Shown: positions 25,745 to 36,720, counted from the stretch's first letter. The stretch is DNA of 64,000 bases from Candidatus Symbiopectobacterium sp. NZEC151 (GCF_025962655.1 NZ_JAGFPE010000007.1:1-64000), one strand, 5' to 3'. Notes: generated by a model from the letters alone, not told the origin. A program made the numbers and translations.

Positions 25745-25783
25745 ATTGTATTTTTATTCATAATAAATGCATGAATATTGATA
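25745..25783. promoter_or_regulatory. Pair of ARG boxes (ArgR operator) between argC and argE
   Basis: Two 18-base boxes at 25745-25762 and 25766-25783 are separated by three bases, the standard spacing for hexameric ArgR. The first fits the E. coli consensus with one mismatch, the second with about three. They should repress both divergent transcripts when arginine is plentiful. Confidence 0.82.
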
Positions 25784-25808
25784 CTATCCTAACATAAGGC
25801 TGTCAACA

Positions 25809-26957
25809 GTGAAGATGAATTTACCCCCATTTATTGAGCTGTATCGGGCGTTGATCGCGACGCCTTCCATCAGCGCCACCGATCAGGCGCTCGATCAGAG
25901 CAATGAAGCATTAATCAATCTGCTCGCCGGGTGGTTTGCTGATTTGGGCTTTCACGTTGAGGTGCAGCCGGTGCCCGGTACACGGCATAAATTCAATCTG
26001 CTGGCGCGCATCGGCCAAGGTCAGGGCGGCTTATTGTTGGCTGGGCACACCGATACGGTGCCGTTTGATGATGGCCGCTGGACGCGCGATCCCTTTACCC
26101 TGACAGAACACGACAACAAGCTTTATGGGCTGGGCACGGCGGATATGAAAGGCTTCTTCGCCTTTATTCTGGATGCGCTGCGCGATATCGACCCGGCAAC
26201 ACTGACCAAACCGATTTACGTGCTGGCGACCGCCGATGAAGAGACCACCATGGCGGGTGCTAAATATTTCTCTGAATCTACGCAGATACGCCCCGATTGC
26301 GCCATCATCGGTGAGCCAACCTCGTTGCAACCGATTCGCGCCCATAAAGGCCATATGTCAAACGCGGTGCGGATTCAGGGACAATCCGGCCATTCGAGCG
26401 ATCCTTCGCGCGGCGTAAACGCCATCGAACTGATGCACGATGCCATCTCCCACCTGATGGTGTTGCGCAATACGCTGCAAACCCGTTATCACAACGCGGC
26501 GTTCCATATCCCCTATCCGACCATGAATTTCGGCCACATCCACGGTGGCGATGCAGCCAACCGCATTTGTGCCTGCTGCGAGTTGCATATGGATATCCGC
26601 CCGCTTCCGGGATTGACGCTGAACGATTTGAACGGTCTGGTGACGGAAGCGCTGGCACCGGTGAGTGAGCGTTGGCCGGGACGCGTCAGCGTCAGCGAAC
26701 TGCACCCACCGATCCCCGGCTATGAGTGCCCGGTGGATCATGCCTTGGTGGGTGTGATTGAGAAATTGCTGGGCGTGCCCACGGACGTGGTGAACTACTG
26801 CACCGAAGCACCGTTTATCCAGACGCTGTGCCCGACGCTGGTACTCGGTCCCGGTTCGATTGAACAGGCCCACCAGCCGGATGAATATCTCGACACCGCA
26901 TTCATCGCCCCAACGCATAAATTGATCACCCAGATGGTGCAACATTTCTGCCGGTAA
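25809..26957 (+). CDS. argE: Acetylornithine deacetylase
   Basis: Zinc metallohydrolase that releases ornithine from N-acetylornithine in the linear arginine pathway. It has 382 residues from a GTG at 25809; AAGG lies nine bases upstream and the resulting [12 protein letters not shown] aligns with the E. coli start, while the in-frame ATG at 25815 is too far from that site. The M20 metal motifs are [18 protein letters not shown] and ADEETTMAG. It is divergent from argCBH and followed by ppc in the same direction. Confidence 0.96.
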   Translation: MKMNLPPFIELYRALIATPSISATDQALDQSNEALINLLAGWFADLGFHVEVQPVPGTRHKFNLLARIGQGQGGLLLAGHTDTVPFDDGRWTRDPFTLTEHDNKLYGLGTADMKGFFAFILDALRDIDPATLTKPIYVLATADEETTMAGAKYFSESTQIRPDCAIIGEPTSLQPIRAHKGHMSNAVRIQGQSGHSSDPSRGVNAIELMHDAISHLMVLRNTLQTRYHNAAFHIPYPTMNFGHIHGGDAANRICACCELHMDIRPLPGLTLNDLNGLVTEALAPVSERWPGRVSVSELHPPIPGYECPVDHALVGVIEKLLGVPTDVVNYCTEAPFIQTLCPTLVLGPGSIEQAHQPDEYLDTAFIAPTHKLITQMVQHFCR

Positions 26958-26967
26958 ACGCGAAAGC

Positions 26968-26988
26968 AGGGGCGTAATAAGCGCCCCT
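26968..26988 (+). terminator. Hairpin after argE
   Basis: AGGGGCG and CGCCCCT flank a seven-base loop 11 bases after the argE stop. The following bases (AATCTG) lack a T tract, so termination would be weak. Confidence 0.4.
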
Positions 26989-27090
26989 AATCTGCGCATG
27001 GATGTAATTAAATTTCACCGATTGCCAATCCCACACGAAAGCAGGTACAACAACAGAGAGGTAAAACCGGCAGGGTGATAAAACAACCAA

Positions 27091-27104
27091 TCGTCAATTG
27101 ACGA
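27091..27104. promoter_or_regulatory. Perfect 14-base palindrome upstream of ppc
   Basis: TCGTCAATTGACGA lies 88 bases before the ppc start. Its right half contains TTGACG, which could serve as a -35 box. I do not recognise a regulator for it. Confidence 0.4.
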
Positions 27105-27192
27105 ATCCCGCCGGGCGTGGCTAGATGAAGGCAGCGTTTTGCGTCTTTCTATGAAACAAACTTACAAAAAATAGAGATGGGTCAGGGTAAAT

Positions 27193-29841
27193 ATGAACGA
27201 ACAATATTCCGCGATGCGAAGTAATGTGAGCATGCTGGGTAAACTTCTTGGTGACACCATCAAGGATGCATTAGGAGAGAGTATTCTTGATAAGGTCGAG
27301 ACGATCCGTAAGCTGTCAAAATCGTCCCGCGCAGGCAATGAAAAGCATCGTCAGGAGCTGTTGAACACGCTGCAAAATCTCTCCAATGAGGAGTTGCTCC
27401 CGGTCGCGCGCGCCTTCAGCCAGTTTCTTAATCTGACCAACACCGCAGAGCAATATCACTCTATTTCGCCACACGGCGAAGCGGCCAGCAACCCGGAAAT
27501 TTTATCTCAGGCGTTCGATCGCCTGAAAGCGCAGGCACACTTAAGCGAACGCGATATTCGTGACGCGGTGGAGACGCTCTCCATTGAGCTGGTGCTGACC
27601 GCACACCCGACAGAAATCACCCGTCGCACGTTGATTCATAAGCTGGTTGAAGTTAACACCTGCCTGAAACAGCTCGATCACAACGATCTGGCAGACTATG
27701 AACGCAACCAGATCATGCGCCGTCTGCGCCAGTTGATCGCCCAGTCTTGGCACACGGATGAGATCCGTAAGATCCGCCCAACGCCCGTAGACGAAGCCAA
27801 ATGGGGCTTCGCCGTGGTGGAAAACAGCCTGTGGGAAGGGGTGCCCGCCTTCTTGCGCGAGCTGGATGAGCAGTTGGAAAAATCTTTTGGTTTCCGCCTG
27901 CCGGTGGATTCTGTCCCCGTGCGCTTTACCTCCTGGATGGGCGGCGACCGCGACGGCAACCCGAACGTAACCGCAAAAATCACCCGTCACGTCCTGCTGC
28001 TGAGCCGTTGGAAAGCCGCAGACCTGTTTTTACGTGATATTCAGGTGCTGGTGTCCGAGCTTTCCATGTCGGAATGTACACCGGAACTGCGTGAGCGTGC
28101 CGGTATCGCAGAAGGGGAAGAGGTTCAGGAACCTTACCGCGTTATTATGAAATCCCTGCGTGCGCAGCTTAACGCGACCCTGACTTACCTTGAGGGCAGC
28201 CTGAAAGGCGAGCGTACGCTGCGTCCGCACGATCTGCTGGAACACAACGAACAGCTGTGGGAACCGCTGCACGCGTGCTACCAATCGCTGCATGCCTGTG
28301 GCATGGGCATCATCGCCGATGGCCAACTGCTCGATACCCTGCGCCGCGTGCGCTGCTTCGGGGTGCCATTGGTACGTATCGATGCGCGTCAGGAAAGCAC
28401 GCGCCACACCGAAGCGCTGGCGGAAATCACCCGTTACCTTGGGCTGGGCGACTACGAAAGCTGGTCTGAATCCGACAAACAGGCGTTCCTGATCCGAGAA
28501 TTGAGTTCCAAACGTCCTCTGCTGCCCCGTCAGTGGGAACCAAGCGCAGAAACCAAGGAAGTGCTGGATACCTGCCAGGTGATCGCGGAAGCGCCGCAGG
28601 GCTCTATCGCCGCGTACGTTATCTCCATGGCGCGCACGCCGTCCGACGTGCTGGCCGTGCACCTGCTGTTAAAAGAAGCGGGCTGCCCCTTCGCCTTGCC
28701 GGTCGCTCCGCTGTTTGAAACGCTGGATGACCTGAACAACGCCGACGATGTGATGAAGCAACTGCTGGGTATCGACTGGTATCGCGGCTTTATCCAGGGC
28801 AAGCAGATGGTGATGATTGGCTATTCCGACTCCGCTAAAGATGCGGGCGTGATGGCGGCTTCCTGGGCGCAGTATCGCGCGCAGGACGCGCTGATCAAAA
28901 CCTGCGAGAAAGCAGGCATTGCGCTTACGCTGTTCCACGGTCGCGGTGGCTCCATCGGTCGCGGTGGTGCACCGGCTCACGCCGCCCTGCTGTCACAACC
29001 GCCGGGCAGCCTGAAAGGTGGCCTGCGCGTGACCGAACAGGGCGAAATGATCCGCTTCAAGTTCGGCTTACCTGAAGTGACCATCAGCAGTTTGTCGCTC
29101 TATACCGGCGCTATCCTTGAGGCCAACCTGCTGCCGCCGCCAGAACCGAAACCGGAATGGCACGACATCATGGATGAACTTTCTCGCGTGTCTTGCGATA
29201 TGTATCGCGGCTATGTGCGTGAGAATCCAGACTTTGTTCCCTACTTCCGCGCCGCAACGCCGGAGCTGGAACTGGGCAAACTGCCGCTCGGTTCACGCCC
29301 GGCGAAACGCCGTCCTAACGGTGGGGTAGAAAGCCTGCGCGCCATTCCGTGGATTTTTGCCTGGACGCAAAACCGCCTGATGCTGCCAGCCTGGCTGGGC
29401 GCGGGCGCTGCGTTGCAAAAAATCGTGGAAAATGGGCAGCAGAAATCGCTGGAAACCATGTGCCGCGACTGGCCGTTCTTCTCCACGCGTATCGGGATGC
29501 TGGAAATGGTGTTCGCCAAAGCGGACCTGTGGCTGGCGGAATACTACGATCAGCGTCTGGTTGACGAAAAGCTGTGGCCGTTGGGCAAGGAGCTGCGCGA
29601 CCAGTTGGCGGCAGATATCAACGTGGTGCTACGGATTTCCAACGATGACCATCTGATGGCAGATTTGCCGTGGATTGCGGAGTCTATCGCGCTGCGTAAC
29701 GTCTATACCGACCCGTTAAACGTGCTGCAAGCCGAGTTGTTACACCGTTCGCGTGAGCATGAGAACCCCAGCCCGGAAGTAGAACTGGCGCTGATGGTGA
29801 CCATTGCAGGCGTGGCGGCAGGTATGCGTAACACAGGCTAA
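27193..29841 (+). CDS. ppc: Phosphoenolpyruvate carboxylase
   Basis: Carboxylates PEP to oxaloacetate to refill the TCA cycle. It has 882 residues against 883 in E. coli. The catalytic histidine is in [13 protein letters not shown] (about 135-147). The bicarbonate and PEP sites are in [12 protein letters not shown] (about 539-550) and [14 protein letters not shown] (about 578-591), and the C-terminus ends GMRNTG, the usual allosteric tail. In E. coli ppc is also the neighbour of argE, so the ppc-arg linkage is ancestral. Confidence 0.98.
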   Translation: MNEQYSAMRSNVSMLGKLLGDTIKDALGESILDKVETIRKLSKSSRAGNEKHRQELLNTLQNLSNEELLPVARAFSQFLNLTNTAEQYHSISPHGEAASNPEILSQAFDRLKAQAHLSERDIRDAVETLSIELVLTAHPTEITRRTLIHKLVEVNTCLKQLDHNDLADYERNQIMRRLRQLIAQSWHTDEIRKIRPTPVDEAKWGFAVVENSLWEGVPAFLRELDEQLEKSFGFRLPVDSVPVRFTSWMGGDRDGNPNVTAKITRHVLLLSRWKAADLFLRDIQVLVSELSMSECTPELRERAGIAEGEEVQEPYRVIMKSLRAQLNATLTYLEGSLKGERTLRPHDLLEHNEQLWEPLHACYQSLHACGMGIIADGQLLDTLRRVRCFGVPLVRIDARQESTRHTEALAEITRYLGLGDYESWSESDKQAFLIRELSSKRPLLPRQWEPSAETKEVLDTCQVIAEAPQGSIAAYVISMARTPSDVLAVHLLLKEAGCPFALPVAPLFETLDDLNNADDVMKQLLGIDWYRGFIQGKQMVMIGYSDSAKDAGVMAASWAQYRAQDALIKTCEKAGIALTLFHGRGGSIGRGGAPAHAALLSQPPGSLKGGLRVTEQGEMIRFKFGLPEVTISSLSLYTGAILEANLLPPPEPKPEWHDIMDELSRVSCDMYRGYVRENPDFVPYFRAATPELELGKLPLGSRPAKRRPNGGVESLRAIPWIFAWTQNRLMLPAWLGAGAALQKIVENGQQKSLETMCRDWPFFSTRIGMLEMVFAKADLWLAEYYDQRLVDEKLWPLGKELRDQLAADINVVLRISNDDHLMADLPWIAESIALRNVYTDPLNVLQAELLHRSREHENPSPEVELALMVTIAGVAAGMRNTG

Positions 29842-29859
29842 CCGCAACGCCCCTCTCTT

Positions 29860-29880
29860 CCCGCCTCACACTGAGGCGGG
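29860..29880. terminator. Hairpin between convergent ppc and the phosphatase gene
   Basis: A perfect nine-base stem CCCGCCTCA / TGAGGCGGG with a three-base loop lies 19 bases after the ppc stop. A T-rich stretch (TCTTCGTTTT) follows a little later. It may serve both strands. Confidence 0.6.
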
Positions 29881-29902
29881 ATACCGTCTTCGTTTTACCT
29901 AT

Positions 29903-30688
29903 CTAGTCAACCAGATACTTACGCTGCAACTGGTAGCGCGCGTCATCGTCCAGCCCGTAGTCCGTCGCCAGCCAGCGGTTTATCGATCCATAGCGTTCTT
30001 TGATGGTTCGCAGTGCGGTCGCCAGAAACGCTTCCTGAACCGAGAGCACAAAGGAGAATTGCGACAGCGCTTTCTCATTCAGCGTATCGGCCAGCGATGT
30101 CAGCAGTTGCGTGCGGAAAGGCGCAAGGGTGATATCCGTGACCAGGTAGTCTTCCATCACCGTCTTTTCATCCACGCCGAGCGCAAACAACACCAGCGCG
30201 GAGCCGATGCCGGTGCGATCTTTGCCAACGGCACAGTGCTGCACCAACGCCCCCTCTTCTGGCCTCTGCAACAGGGCAACCAGTTGACGATAAGCGGGAT
30301 TATTGAAGGGCAAACGCCGATAAAGCTCCAGCATAAAGGCCTGCGAGTCAAACGCAGAGAGCTGCTCTGAACCCAACGACTCCAGACTGGCGGTGACCTC
30401 GTGGCGAATCGGGTTGGCGGGGCACGTGTGATACTGTGCGCCTTCCCACAGGATATCGGGCTTGGCCGCCGCTTCATCCGGATCGCGATAGTCAACCACA
30501 TGCGATACGGGAACACCGGCCAGGTGCTCACAGTCAGCGGCACTGAGTTGATCCAACGAACCTGCACGGAACAGTTTGCGCGGGCGAATACGTTGCCCGT
30601 CTGCGGTACGCAATCCACCCAAATCACGAAAATTGATGCCGCCCTCTAATGCCAGCAGAGAGGGATGGCGTGGTGCTGATGTTGTCAT
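29903..30688 (-). CDS. Tyrosine phosphatase family protein (Y_phosphatase3-like)
   Basis: Predicted protein or phosphoinositide phosphatase of 261 residues. The P-loop HCAVGKDRTGIG places the nucleophile at Cys152 and the phosphate-binding Arg at 158. The family's N-terminal NFRDLGG (about 19-25) and DYRDPDE (about 67-73) are present, as in MptpB/LipA-type enzymes. The ATG at 30688 has AAGGAG at good spacing; an upstream in-frame start at 30724 would overlap udp. It lies 28 bases after udp and may be cotranscribed with it. No such gene sits next to udp in E. coli. The substrate is unknown. Confidence 0.85.
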   Translation of the reverse strand: MTTSAPRHPSLLALEGGINFRDLGGLRTADGQRIRPRKLFRAGSLDQLSAADCEHLAGVPVSHVVDYRDPDEAAAKPDILWEGAQYHTCPANPIRHEVTASLESLGSEQLSAFDSQAFMLELYRRLPFNNPAYRQLVALLQRPEEGALVQHCAVGKDRTGIGSALVLFALGVDEKTVMEDYLVTDITLAPFRTQLLTSLADTLNEKALSQFSFVLSVQEAFLATALRTIKERYGSINRWLATDYGLDDDARYQLQRKYLVD

Positions 30689-30716
30689 ACAACTCCTTGC
30701 AATACGTGGCGAAAAC

Positions 30717-31484
30717 TCAGGCACTCAATAACCGGCGTGCTGCATCCAGCACCACCTTAACGGCAGCGGTTTCCGCCAGCTTCATCGTCGCGACATCCGG
30801 CGTTTCCTGCTGGGTGCGGTTGACGATCACACCTGCGACCATGCCCGCCCGCAGGCCCTGGCTGGAACACATGGTGAGCAACGTGGCCGATTCCATTTCA
30901 TAATTCAACACGCCCATGCTTTGCCACTCTTGCATTGAGCCTTGAAAACGCCGCACGACGCGCCCAGAGTAGGTATCGTAGCGCTCTTGCCCCGGATAAA
31001 ACGTATCCGACGAGGCGGTCACGCCAATATGCAGCGGGAAACCGGAGGCCTTCGCGGCATCCACCAGCGCGGCGGTGCAGGCAAAATCGGCCACTGCCGG
31101 GTACTCCAGCGGCGCAAAGTGCAGGCTGGCACCGTCCAGACGCACGGCGGCCGTCGTCACCAGCACATCACCCACATTCATATCAGGCTGGATCGCCCCG
31201 GTGGTACCCACGCGCAGGAAGGTTCTCACACCCAATTGCGCCAACTCTTCTACCGCAATGGAGGTCGAAGGGCCGCCAATACCCGTGGAGCAGATCACCA
31301 CCGGTTGTCCCGCAAGCGTCGCACGCCAGGTGGTAAATTCGCGGTGCGCGGCCAGAAACACAGGGTTATCCATCTCCCGCGCGATTTTTTCGACCCGTGC
31401 CGGATCGCCGGGCACAATGGCTAACGTCGCCCCTTGCAGCCCCTGTTTGGTTAACCCCAGGTGGAACACATCAGATTCAGACAT
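30717..31484 (-). CDS. udp: Uridine phosphorylase
   Basis: Reversible phosphorolysis of uridine to uracil and ribose-1-phosphate in pyrimidine salvage. It has 255 residues against 253 in E. coli. The phosphate site is [12 protein letters not shown] (about 24-35) and [16 protein letters not shown] (about 66-81), and the ribose/uracil site includes [12 protein letters not shown] (about 194-205). A CRP-like site precedes it, in keeping with catabolite control in E. coli. Confidence 0.96.
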   Translation of the reverse strand: MSESDVFHLGLTKQGLQGATLAIVPGDPARVEKIAREMDNPVFLAAHREFTTWRATLAGQPVVICSTGIGGPSTSIAVEELAQLGVRTFLRVGTTGAIQPDMNVGDVLVTTAAVRLDGASLHFAPLEYPAVADFACTAALVDAAKASGFPLHIGVTASSDTFYPGQERYDTYSGRVVRRFQGSMQEWQSMGVLNYEMESATLLTMCSSQGLRAGMVAGVIVNRTQQETPDVATMKLAETAAVKVVLDAARRLLSA

Positions 31485-31545
31485 ACTCGTCTCCTCATCG
31501 TGGGCAAGATAGTAGCGTTACTATCCTAGCGCATCAGTGCCACAA

Positions 31546-31567
31546 CAGCAGTGATATATCTCACTAC
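31546..31567. promoter_or_regulatory. CRP-like site in the udp-dlh divergent region
   Basis: The core GTGA at 31551-31554 and TCAC at 31561-31564 are separated by six bases, the CRP geometry. It lies about 62 bases upstream of the udp start, the expected range for an activator site. In E. coli udp is controlled by CRP and CytR. Confidence 0.6.
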
Positions 31568-31656
31568 CAAAAGAAACCAATACAGTGGTATACACTTATT
31601 AATTGCGCGTTGTCACACCAATAATCCCTTTTATGCTCAAGAGGAGAAAAAACACC

Positions 31657-32484
31657 ATGAAAGAGGCCGAACCGCTGGAACTCCGACAATCCGATCGGGC
31701 AATGACCCGTGCCGTTGCGCCCCATGCCGAGTCAACGATCCTCACCGACAGCCAAGGGATTATCGCAGGTGAGACCACCATTCCGTCCCAAGGTGAACAG
31801 CTTCCCGCCTACCTCGCTAAACCGGCATCGGGCGACGGGCCTTACCCTATCATTCTGGTGGTGCAGGAAATTTTTGGCGTGCATCAGCATATTCAGGATG
31901 TCTGCCGTCGGCTGGCTAAACAGGGTTATCTCGCCATCGCGCCAGAACTGTATTTCCGTCAGGGCGATCCGCATCAGTATGACGATATCCCGACCTTGTT
32001 GAGCGGATTGGTCAGCAAGGTGCCGGATGCACAGGTGCTGTTGGATCTCGATCGCGCAACCAATTGGGCCGTGCGACAGGGCGGCGATGCCAACAAAATT
32101 GGCATTACCGGTTTCTGTTGGGGCGGACGAATCAGTTGGCTGTATGCGGCGCACAATCCACAGTTGAAAGCCGCGGTTGCCTGGTACGGTAAATTCTCCG
32201 GTAACAAAACCCTGACCACGCCGAAACACCCGGTTGATGTCGCCGCCGATCTCAGTGCGCCGGTGCTCGGGTTATACGGCGCAGAAGACGGCAGTATCCC
32301 CTTCGATCAGGTAGAACTGATGCGACAGGCGCTACGCGCCGCCAACGCCACGGCCGAGATTGTGGTGTATCCCGAGGCGGGACATGCTTTCCATGCGGAT
32401 TATCGCCCCAGCTATCATCAAGCGTCCGCTCAGGATGGCTGGCAGCGTATGCTGGCGTGGTTTGCGCAGTACGGTGTGAAATAG
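31657..32484 (+). CDS. ysgA: Dienelactone hydrolase family protein (YsgA/Dlh)
   Basis: Alpha/beta hydrolase of the dienelactone hydrolase family, 275 residues from the ATG at 31657, preceded by GAGGAG. Further upstream ATGs in frame are not supported. The catalytic cysteine is in ITGFCWGGRISW (about 148-159), the Asp in GLYGAEDGSIP, and the His in PEAGHAFHADYRP. The physiological substrate in enterobacteria is unknown. It is divergent from udp and convergent with metE, as in E. coli. Confidence 0.9.
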   Translation: MKEAEPLELRQSDRAMTRAVAPHAESTILTDSQGIIAGETTIPSQGEQLPAYLAKPASGDGPYPIILVVQEIFGVHQHIQDVCRRLAKQGYLAIAPELYFRQGDPHQYDDIPTLLSGLVSKVPDAQVLLDLDRATNWAVRQGGDANKIGITGFCWGGRISWLYAAHNPQLKAAVAWYGKFSGNKTLTTPKHPVDVAADLSAPVLGLYGAEDGSIPFDQVELMRQALRAANATAEIVVYPEAGHAFHADYRPSYHQASAQDGWQRMLAWFAQYGVK

Positions 32485-32486
32485 GC

Positions 32487-32519
32487 AAAAAAAAACGCAG
32501 GGAGAAACACCCTGCGTTT
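32487..32519 (-). terminator. Intrinsic terminator of metE
   Basis: On the minus strand the stem AAACGCAGGG / CCCTGCGTTT with a seven-base loop runs into a long T tract. It lies 19 bases after the metE stop and also sits after the convergent dlh stop. Confidence 0.88.
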
Positions 32520-32537
32520 GATGTCAAACCAATGAGG

Positions 32538-34805
32538 TTAGGCTTCGGTTGCGCGCAAGCGCTGCGCGGCTTCCACCATGTTAGCCAGTGACTGACGGGT
32601 TTCCGGCCAGCCGCGCGTTTTCAGGCCGCAGTCCGGATTCACCCACAGGCGCTCGGCGGGAATACGCTGTGCCGCTTTACGCAACAGCGCTTCAATCCAT
32701 TCCACGCTCGGTACGTTCGGTGAGTGGATATCGTACACGCCCGGCCCGATTTCATTCGGGTACTCGAACTCTTCGAACGACTCCAGCAGTTCCATGTCTG
32801 AACGCGAGGTTTCGATGGTGATCACGTCAGCATCCAGTGCGGCAATGGAGTCCATGATGTCGTTAAACTCGCAGTAACACATGTGCGTGTGGATCTGGGT
32901 GTCATCCCGCACCACTGCGGCATTCAGACGGAAGGCTTCCACGCCCCATGCCAGATAAGCCTGCCAGTCAGAGCGGTGCAGCGGCAGCCCTTCGCGCAGT
33001 GCCGGTTCATCAATCTGAATAATACCGATACCTGCACTTTCCAAATCCGCCACTTCATCACGCAGTGCCAGCGCGATCTGCTTGGCAATGGTTTCACGGC
33101 TGACATCTTCGCGCGGGAACGACCAGCACAGGATGGTTACCGGCCCGGTTAACATGCCTTTTACCGGCTTGTCGGTCAGGGATTGGGCATATTTGGCCCA
33201 CTCGACCGTGATCGGTTCCGGACGGCTGATATCGCCGATGATCACTGGCGGCTTCACGCAGCGTGAACCGTAGCTCTGCACCCATCCGTTTTGGGTGAAG
33301 ATAAAGCCATCCAGGTGCTCACCAAAATACTCGACCATGTCGTTACGTTCGGCTTCACCGTGCACCAGCACGTCCAGACCCAGACGTTCCTGCTCGACAA
33401 TCGCCTGTTTGATGTGCTCAGCGATGCCCGTGCGGTAGTTGTTGCCATCAAGACGGCCTTGCTTAAAATCCAGACGCAGGCCACGAATTTCCGTGGTTTG
33501 CGGGAATGAACCAATGGTCGTGGTCGGCCAATCGGGCAGATTGAAACGGGCACGCTGTGCCTCGGCGCGTACCGGATAGGCGTGTTGGCGCTGGCTGTCC
33601 TGCGCGGTAATCGCCGCCAGACGCTGAGTCACCGCCGCATTGTTAACGCGCGTTGAGGTGCTGCGCGCACGGATCGGAGCGCTGTATTCCACCAGTGCAG
33701 CACCATCGCCGCTGTTCAGTGCCGCCGTCAACAGCGACAGTTCAGCACACTTTTGCAACGCGAAGGCGAACCAGCTTTTCACTTCGTCATCCAGACGCGT
33801 TTCCACGCTCAGATCGATCGGGCTGTGCAGCAGAGAACAGGAAGAGCCAATCCACAGTTGACGTTGCCCCACCAGCGGTTGCAGGCGTTCAAACCAGGTG
33901 CTGAGATCGGCACGCCACACGTTACGACCGTTGATCACACCTAACGATACCAGCCAATCAGCCGGCAGTTGCGCCAGCAGCGCAGCGGCATCATCCTTGC
34001 CGTGTACCAGATCCACATGCAGCCCTTGTACCGGCAGCGCGCGAATGGTGTCCAGGTTATGACCGATGCTGTCAAAATAGGTGGTCAGCAGCAGTTTGGC
34101 CGAGCCCTGCAACGCATCGTAAGCCGGTTTAAAGGCATCCAGCCACTCTTGCGGCAGTTCCAGCACCAGTGCAGGCTCATCAATCTGTACCCACTCGATA
34201 CCGCGTTTTGCCAGCTCTGCCAGCACCTGCTGATATACCGGCAGAATGTCTTTCAGCAGGGAGAGGCGATCAAACGCATCACCCTTCACTTTGCCCAGCC
34301 ACAGGTAGGTCACCGGGCCCAACAGCACGGGTTTGACCTTGTGGCCCAGCGCCAGCGCTTCGTCCACTTCATCCAGCAGTTGCGTCCAGGTCAGGGCAAA
34401 ACGCTGTCCCTGAGTGAATTCGGGCACCATGTAGTGGTAGTTGGTGTTAAACCATTTGGTCATCTCTGCGGCGGCCGCCGGTTCGCCGGTCGGTGCACGG
34501 CCACGGCCAATGCGGAACAGCGTGTCGATATCAACCTTGCCATCTGCATTTTGGTGACGCGCAGGCACGTTACCCAGCAGCAGGCTGGTGGTCAGCACGT
34601 GATCGTACCAGGCAAAATCACCCACTGGCAGCAGGTCAACGCCAGCCTCTGTCTGCTGTTGCCAGTGACGTGCCCGCAGCGATTTACCCACTTCCAGCAG
34701 TTCAGCCTGAGTAAGGTTGCCTGCCCAATAGCCTTCTTGCGCTTTTTTCAGTTCACGGCGCAGTCCGACGCGCGGAAAACCCAGTGTGTGATTTAAAATT
34801 GCCAT
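32538..34805 (-). CDS. metE: Cobalamin-independent methionine synthase
   Basis: Transfers the methyl group of 5-methyltetrahydropteroyltri-glutamate to homocysteine. It has 755 residues from the second ATG at 34805 ([14 protein letters not shown]); AGGA is better placed for it than for the ATG three bases earlier. Zinc ligands are in [11 protein letters not shown] (about 640-650) and [12 protein letters not shown] near the C-terminus. It is divergent from metR with MetJ boxes upstream, so repression by MetJ-SAM and activation by MetR-homocysteine are expected. Confidence 0.98.
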   Translation of the reverse strand: MAILNHTLGFPRVGLRRELKKAQEGYWAGNLTQAELLEVGKSLRARHWQQQTEAGVDLLPVGDFAWYDHVLTTSLLLGNVPARHQNADGKVDIDTLFRIGRGRAPTGEPAAAAEMTKWFNTNYHYMVPEFTQGQRFALTWTQLLDEVDEALALGHKVKPVLLGPVTYLWLGKVKGDAFDRLSLLKDILPVYQQVLAELAKRGIEWVQIDEPALVLELPQEWLDAFKPAYDALQGSAKLLLTTYFDSIGHNLDTIRALPVQGLHVDLVHGKDDAAALLAQLPADWLVSLGVINGRNVWRADLSTWFERLQPLVGQRQLWIGSSCSLLHSPIDLSVETRLDDEVKSWFAFALQKCAELSLLTAALNSGDGAALVEYSAPIRARSTSTRVNNAAVTQRLAAITAQDSQRQHAYPVRAEAQRARFNLPDWPTTTIGSFPQTTEIRGLRLDFKQGRLDGNNYRTGIAEHIKQAIVEQERLGLDVLVHGEAERNDMVEYFGEHLDGFIFTQNGWVQSYGSRCVKPPVIIGDISRPEPITVEWAKYAQSLTDKPVKGMLTGPVTILCWSFPREDVSRETIAKQIALALRDEVADLESAGIGIIQIDEPALREGLPLHRSDWQAYLAWGVEAFRLNAAVVRDDTQIHTHMCYCEFNDIMDSIAALDADVITIETSRSDMELLESFEEFEYPNEIGPGVYDIHSPNVPSVEWIEALLRKAAQRIPAERLWVNPDCGLKTRGWPETRQSLANMVEAAQRLRATEA

Positions 34806-34820
34806 CATTGATCCTCATTT

Positions 34821-34844
34821 AGCCGTCCAGATGTTTACACATCC
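34821..34844. promoter_or_regulatory. MetJ operator (three consecutive met boxes)
   Basis: Three adjoining octamers AGCCGTCC, AGATGTTT and ACACATCC resemble the met box AGACGTCT with six, six and five matches. Tandem octamers are how MetJ binds. The site lies 15 bases before metE. Confidence 0.65.
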
Positions 34845-34883
34845 ATAATCAACAGGTACTGTATAATGCACAAGCGCAAATTA

Positions 34884-34900
34884 TTCACTGTCATTGTGAA
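34884..34900. promoter_or_regulatory. Dyad between metE and metR, possible MetR contact
   Basis: TTCAC and GTGAA flank seven bases just upstream of metR. The arms use the TGAA/TTCA elements of MetR sites but in the opposite order from the published consensus, so the assignment is tentative. A perfect -10 TATAAT on the plus strand lies at 34862-34867. Confidence 0.35.
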
Positions 34901-34908
34901 GGACTCTC

Positions 34909-35847
34909 ATGATCGAACTGAAACACTTACGGACACTGCAAGCTCTGCGCGGCACAGGCTCGCTGGCAGCCGCAGCCGCGCAGCTTCACCAGACGCAATC
35001 GGCGCTTTCCCACCAGTTCAGTGAGCTGGAGCAGCGTCTGGGTTTTCGGCTGTTTGTGCGTAAGAGCCAGCCGCTGCGCTTTACTCCTCAGGGAGAAATT
35101 CTGCTGCAATTGGCCGATCAGGTGTTGCCCCAGATTCAACAGGCGTTGCAGGCCTGCAATGAGCCGCATCAGACCACGCTGCGTCTGGCGATTGAGTGCC
35201 ACAGCTGTATTCAGTGGCTGACGCCTGCTCTGGAGCATTTCCACAGCCAGTGGCCGCAGGTAAACATGGATTTTAAATCCGGTGTCACCTTTGATCCTCA
35301 ACCGGCCCTGCAACAAGGGGAACTGGATCTGGTGATGACATCGGACATTTTGCCGCGCAGTGGATTGCACTACTCACCAATGTTTGATTTTGAAGTGAGA
35401 TTGGTGCTGGCCCCCGACCATGCCTTAGCGAGCAAAGAGACCATTTCGCCGGACGATCTCGCCAATGAGATCCTGATGATCTATCCGGTTCAGCGCCAGC
35501 GTCTGGACATCTGGCGTCATTTCCTGCAACCGGCAGGCATCAGCCCGACGCTAAAAAGTGTGGATAACACCCTGTTGCTGATTCAGATGGTGGCGGCGCG
35601 CATGGGTATTGCCGCGCTGCCTCACTGGGTGGTGGAAAGTTTTGAGCGTCAGGGATTGGTGGTGACCAAAACGCTGGGTGAGGGATTGTGGAGTCGGCTG
35701 TACGCTGCGGTGCGCGATGGGGAACAGCGCCAGCCGGTGCTTGAAGCCTTTATTCGTTCTGCCCGCCAGCACGCGTGTTCGCATCTGCCGTTCGTGCGGG
35801 ATGCTGCACGACCCAGCGCTGGTGTACCCACAAAGCCGCAAGGATAA
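34909..35847 (+). CDS. metR: LysR-type regulator of methionine synthesis MetR
   Basis: Homocysteine-responsive activator of metE and metH and repressor of its own gene. It has 312 residues against 317 in E. coli. The N-terminal winged helix-turn-helix (about 1-60) includes [20 protein letters not shown], followed by the two-lobed effector domain. It is divergent from metE. Its last 98 bases overlap the 3' end of the convergent yigM gene. Confidence 0.96.
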   Translation: MIELKHLRTLQALRGTGSLAAAAAQLHQTQSALSHQFSELEQRLGFRLFVRKSQPLRFTPQGEILLQLADQVLPQIQQALQACNEPHQTTLRLAIECHSCIQWLTPALEHFHSQWPQVNMDFKSGVTFDPQPALQQGELDLVMTSDILPRSGLHYSPMFDFEVRLVLAPDHALASKETISPDDLANEILMIYPVQRQRLDIWRHFLQPAGISPTLKSVDNTLLLIQMVAARMGIAALPHWVVESFERQGLVVTKTLGEGLWSRLYAAVRDGEQRQPVLEAFIRSARQHACSHLPFVRDAARPSAGVPTKPQG

Positions 35848-36649
35848 TCAGCGAACCCAGGGCAAAACGCCCCCAGTCGGGCGTCTTCTGCCAGAAGAGG
35901 AAGTTAACCAGTAGTCCGGCAGGGACGTGAAAGTTGTTCATGATACTCAGCGTACCGGCATCCACCTTGGTAGCACCGTAGTTCCACATGAAATAGCCCA
36001 GGCCGGAGACAATCGCGCCCAAAAAGACCAATACGCCCCACTGTATCGGCGCAGTGGGTAACTTGGCGAAGTTGCCAAACAGTCCCCACGCCACCAGCGT
36101 CACCCCAGCAGCCCCGAGATAAAACCAGGAAAACGCACTGTGCTGCGGCATCGGGTGCAGTTCCATCAGGCGCTTATAGCCCACTTGCCCCGCGGCGAAG
36201 CAAACATTGGCAGCCTGAATCAACAGAAAGCCATGCCAAAAATGCGCGCTGACGCCATGATAATGGATGACTACCGCTCCCAATACCGCCAGCAATGCGC
36301 TAAAGGCATAGCCCCAGCGCAAGCGCCGCCCGCTGATCACATCGTAAATCAACGTGACGTACAACGGTGTCATCACCGAAAACAGCAGCAGGGTCGGAAC
36401 ATCAAGATAGAGATAACTACGGAACAGCAGCAGGTACATCACGCCCAGTTGAATCACGCCGATCAGCAGATACAGCCCCAATACTTTGGCTGAATAACCT
36501 CGCCAACGCAGGAACGGCAGAAAAACCACGGCGGCCAGCACTAAACGAAACATAGCAGAGAACCAGCTATCGACCTGTCCCGCCAGATATTCGCCAATCA
36601 GGCTGAATGAAAATGCCCACAGAATGGTGGTAATGACCAGTAATAACAC
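35750..36649 (-). CDS. yigM: Biotin transporter YigM (DMT superfamily)
   Basis: EamA-type drug/metabolite transporter; the E. coli member is a biotin importer. It has 299 residues, the E. coli length. Ten hydrophobic helices are evident, in two repeats of five; the first begins [21 protein letters not shown] and the second near [12 protein letters not shown]. It overlaps metR tail to tail by 98 bases. In E. coli it is also next to metR. Confidence 0.92.
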   Translation of the reverse strand: MLLLVITTILWAFSFSLIGEYLAGQVDSWFSAMFRLVLAAVVFLPFLRWRGYSAKVLGLYLLIGVIQLGVMYLLLFRSYLYLDVPTLLLFSVMTPLYVTLIYDVISGRRLRWGYAFSALLAVLGAVVIHYHGVSAHFWHGFLLIQAANVCFAAGQVGYKRLMELHPMPQHSAFSWFYLGAAGVTLVAWGLFGNFAKLPTAPIQWGVLVFLGAIVSGLGYFMWNYGATKVDAGTLSIMNNFHVPAGLLVNFLFWQKTPDWGRFALGSLIILAALWVHQRWVVQHPARTADANTRAGGQNE

Positions 36650-36685
36650 GCTGACACCCTAGTAAAAACGATAAGGGGCCATTGT

Positions 36686-36720
36686 ACCGCATTGGCTGCA
36701 TAATCCCCGACCAATGCGGT
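36686..36720. terminator. Hairpin between yigM and pagP
   Basis: A perfect ten-base stem ACCGCATTGG / CCAATGCGGT with a 15-base loop lies after the pagP stop on the minus strand. There is no T tract immediately after it on that strand. Confidence 0.45.
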
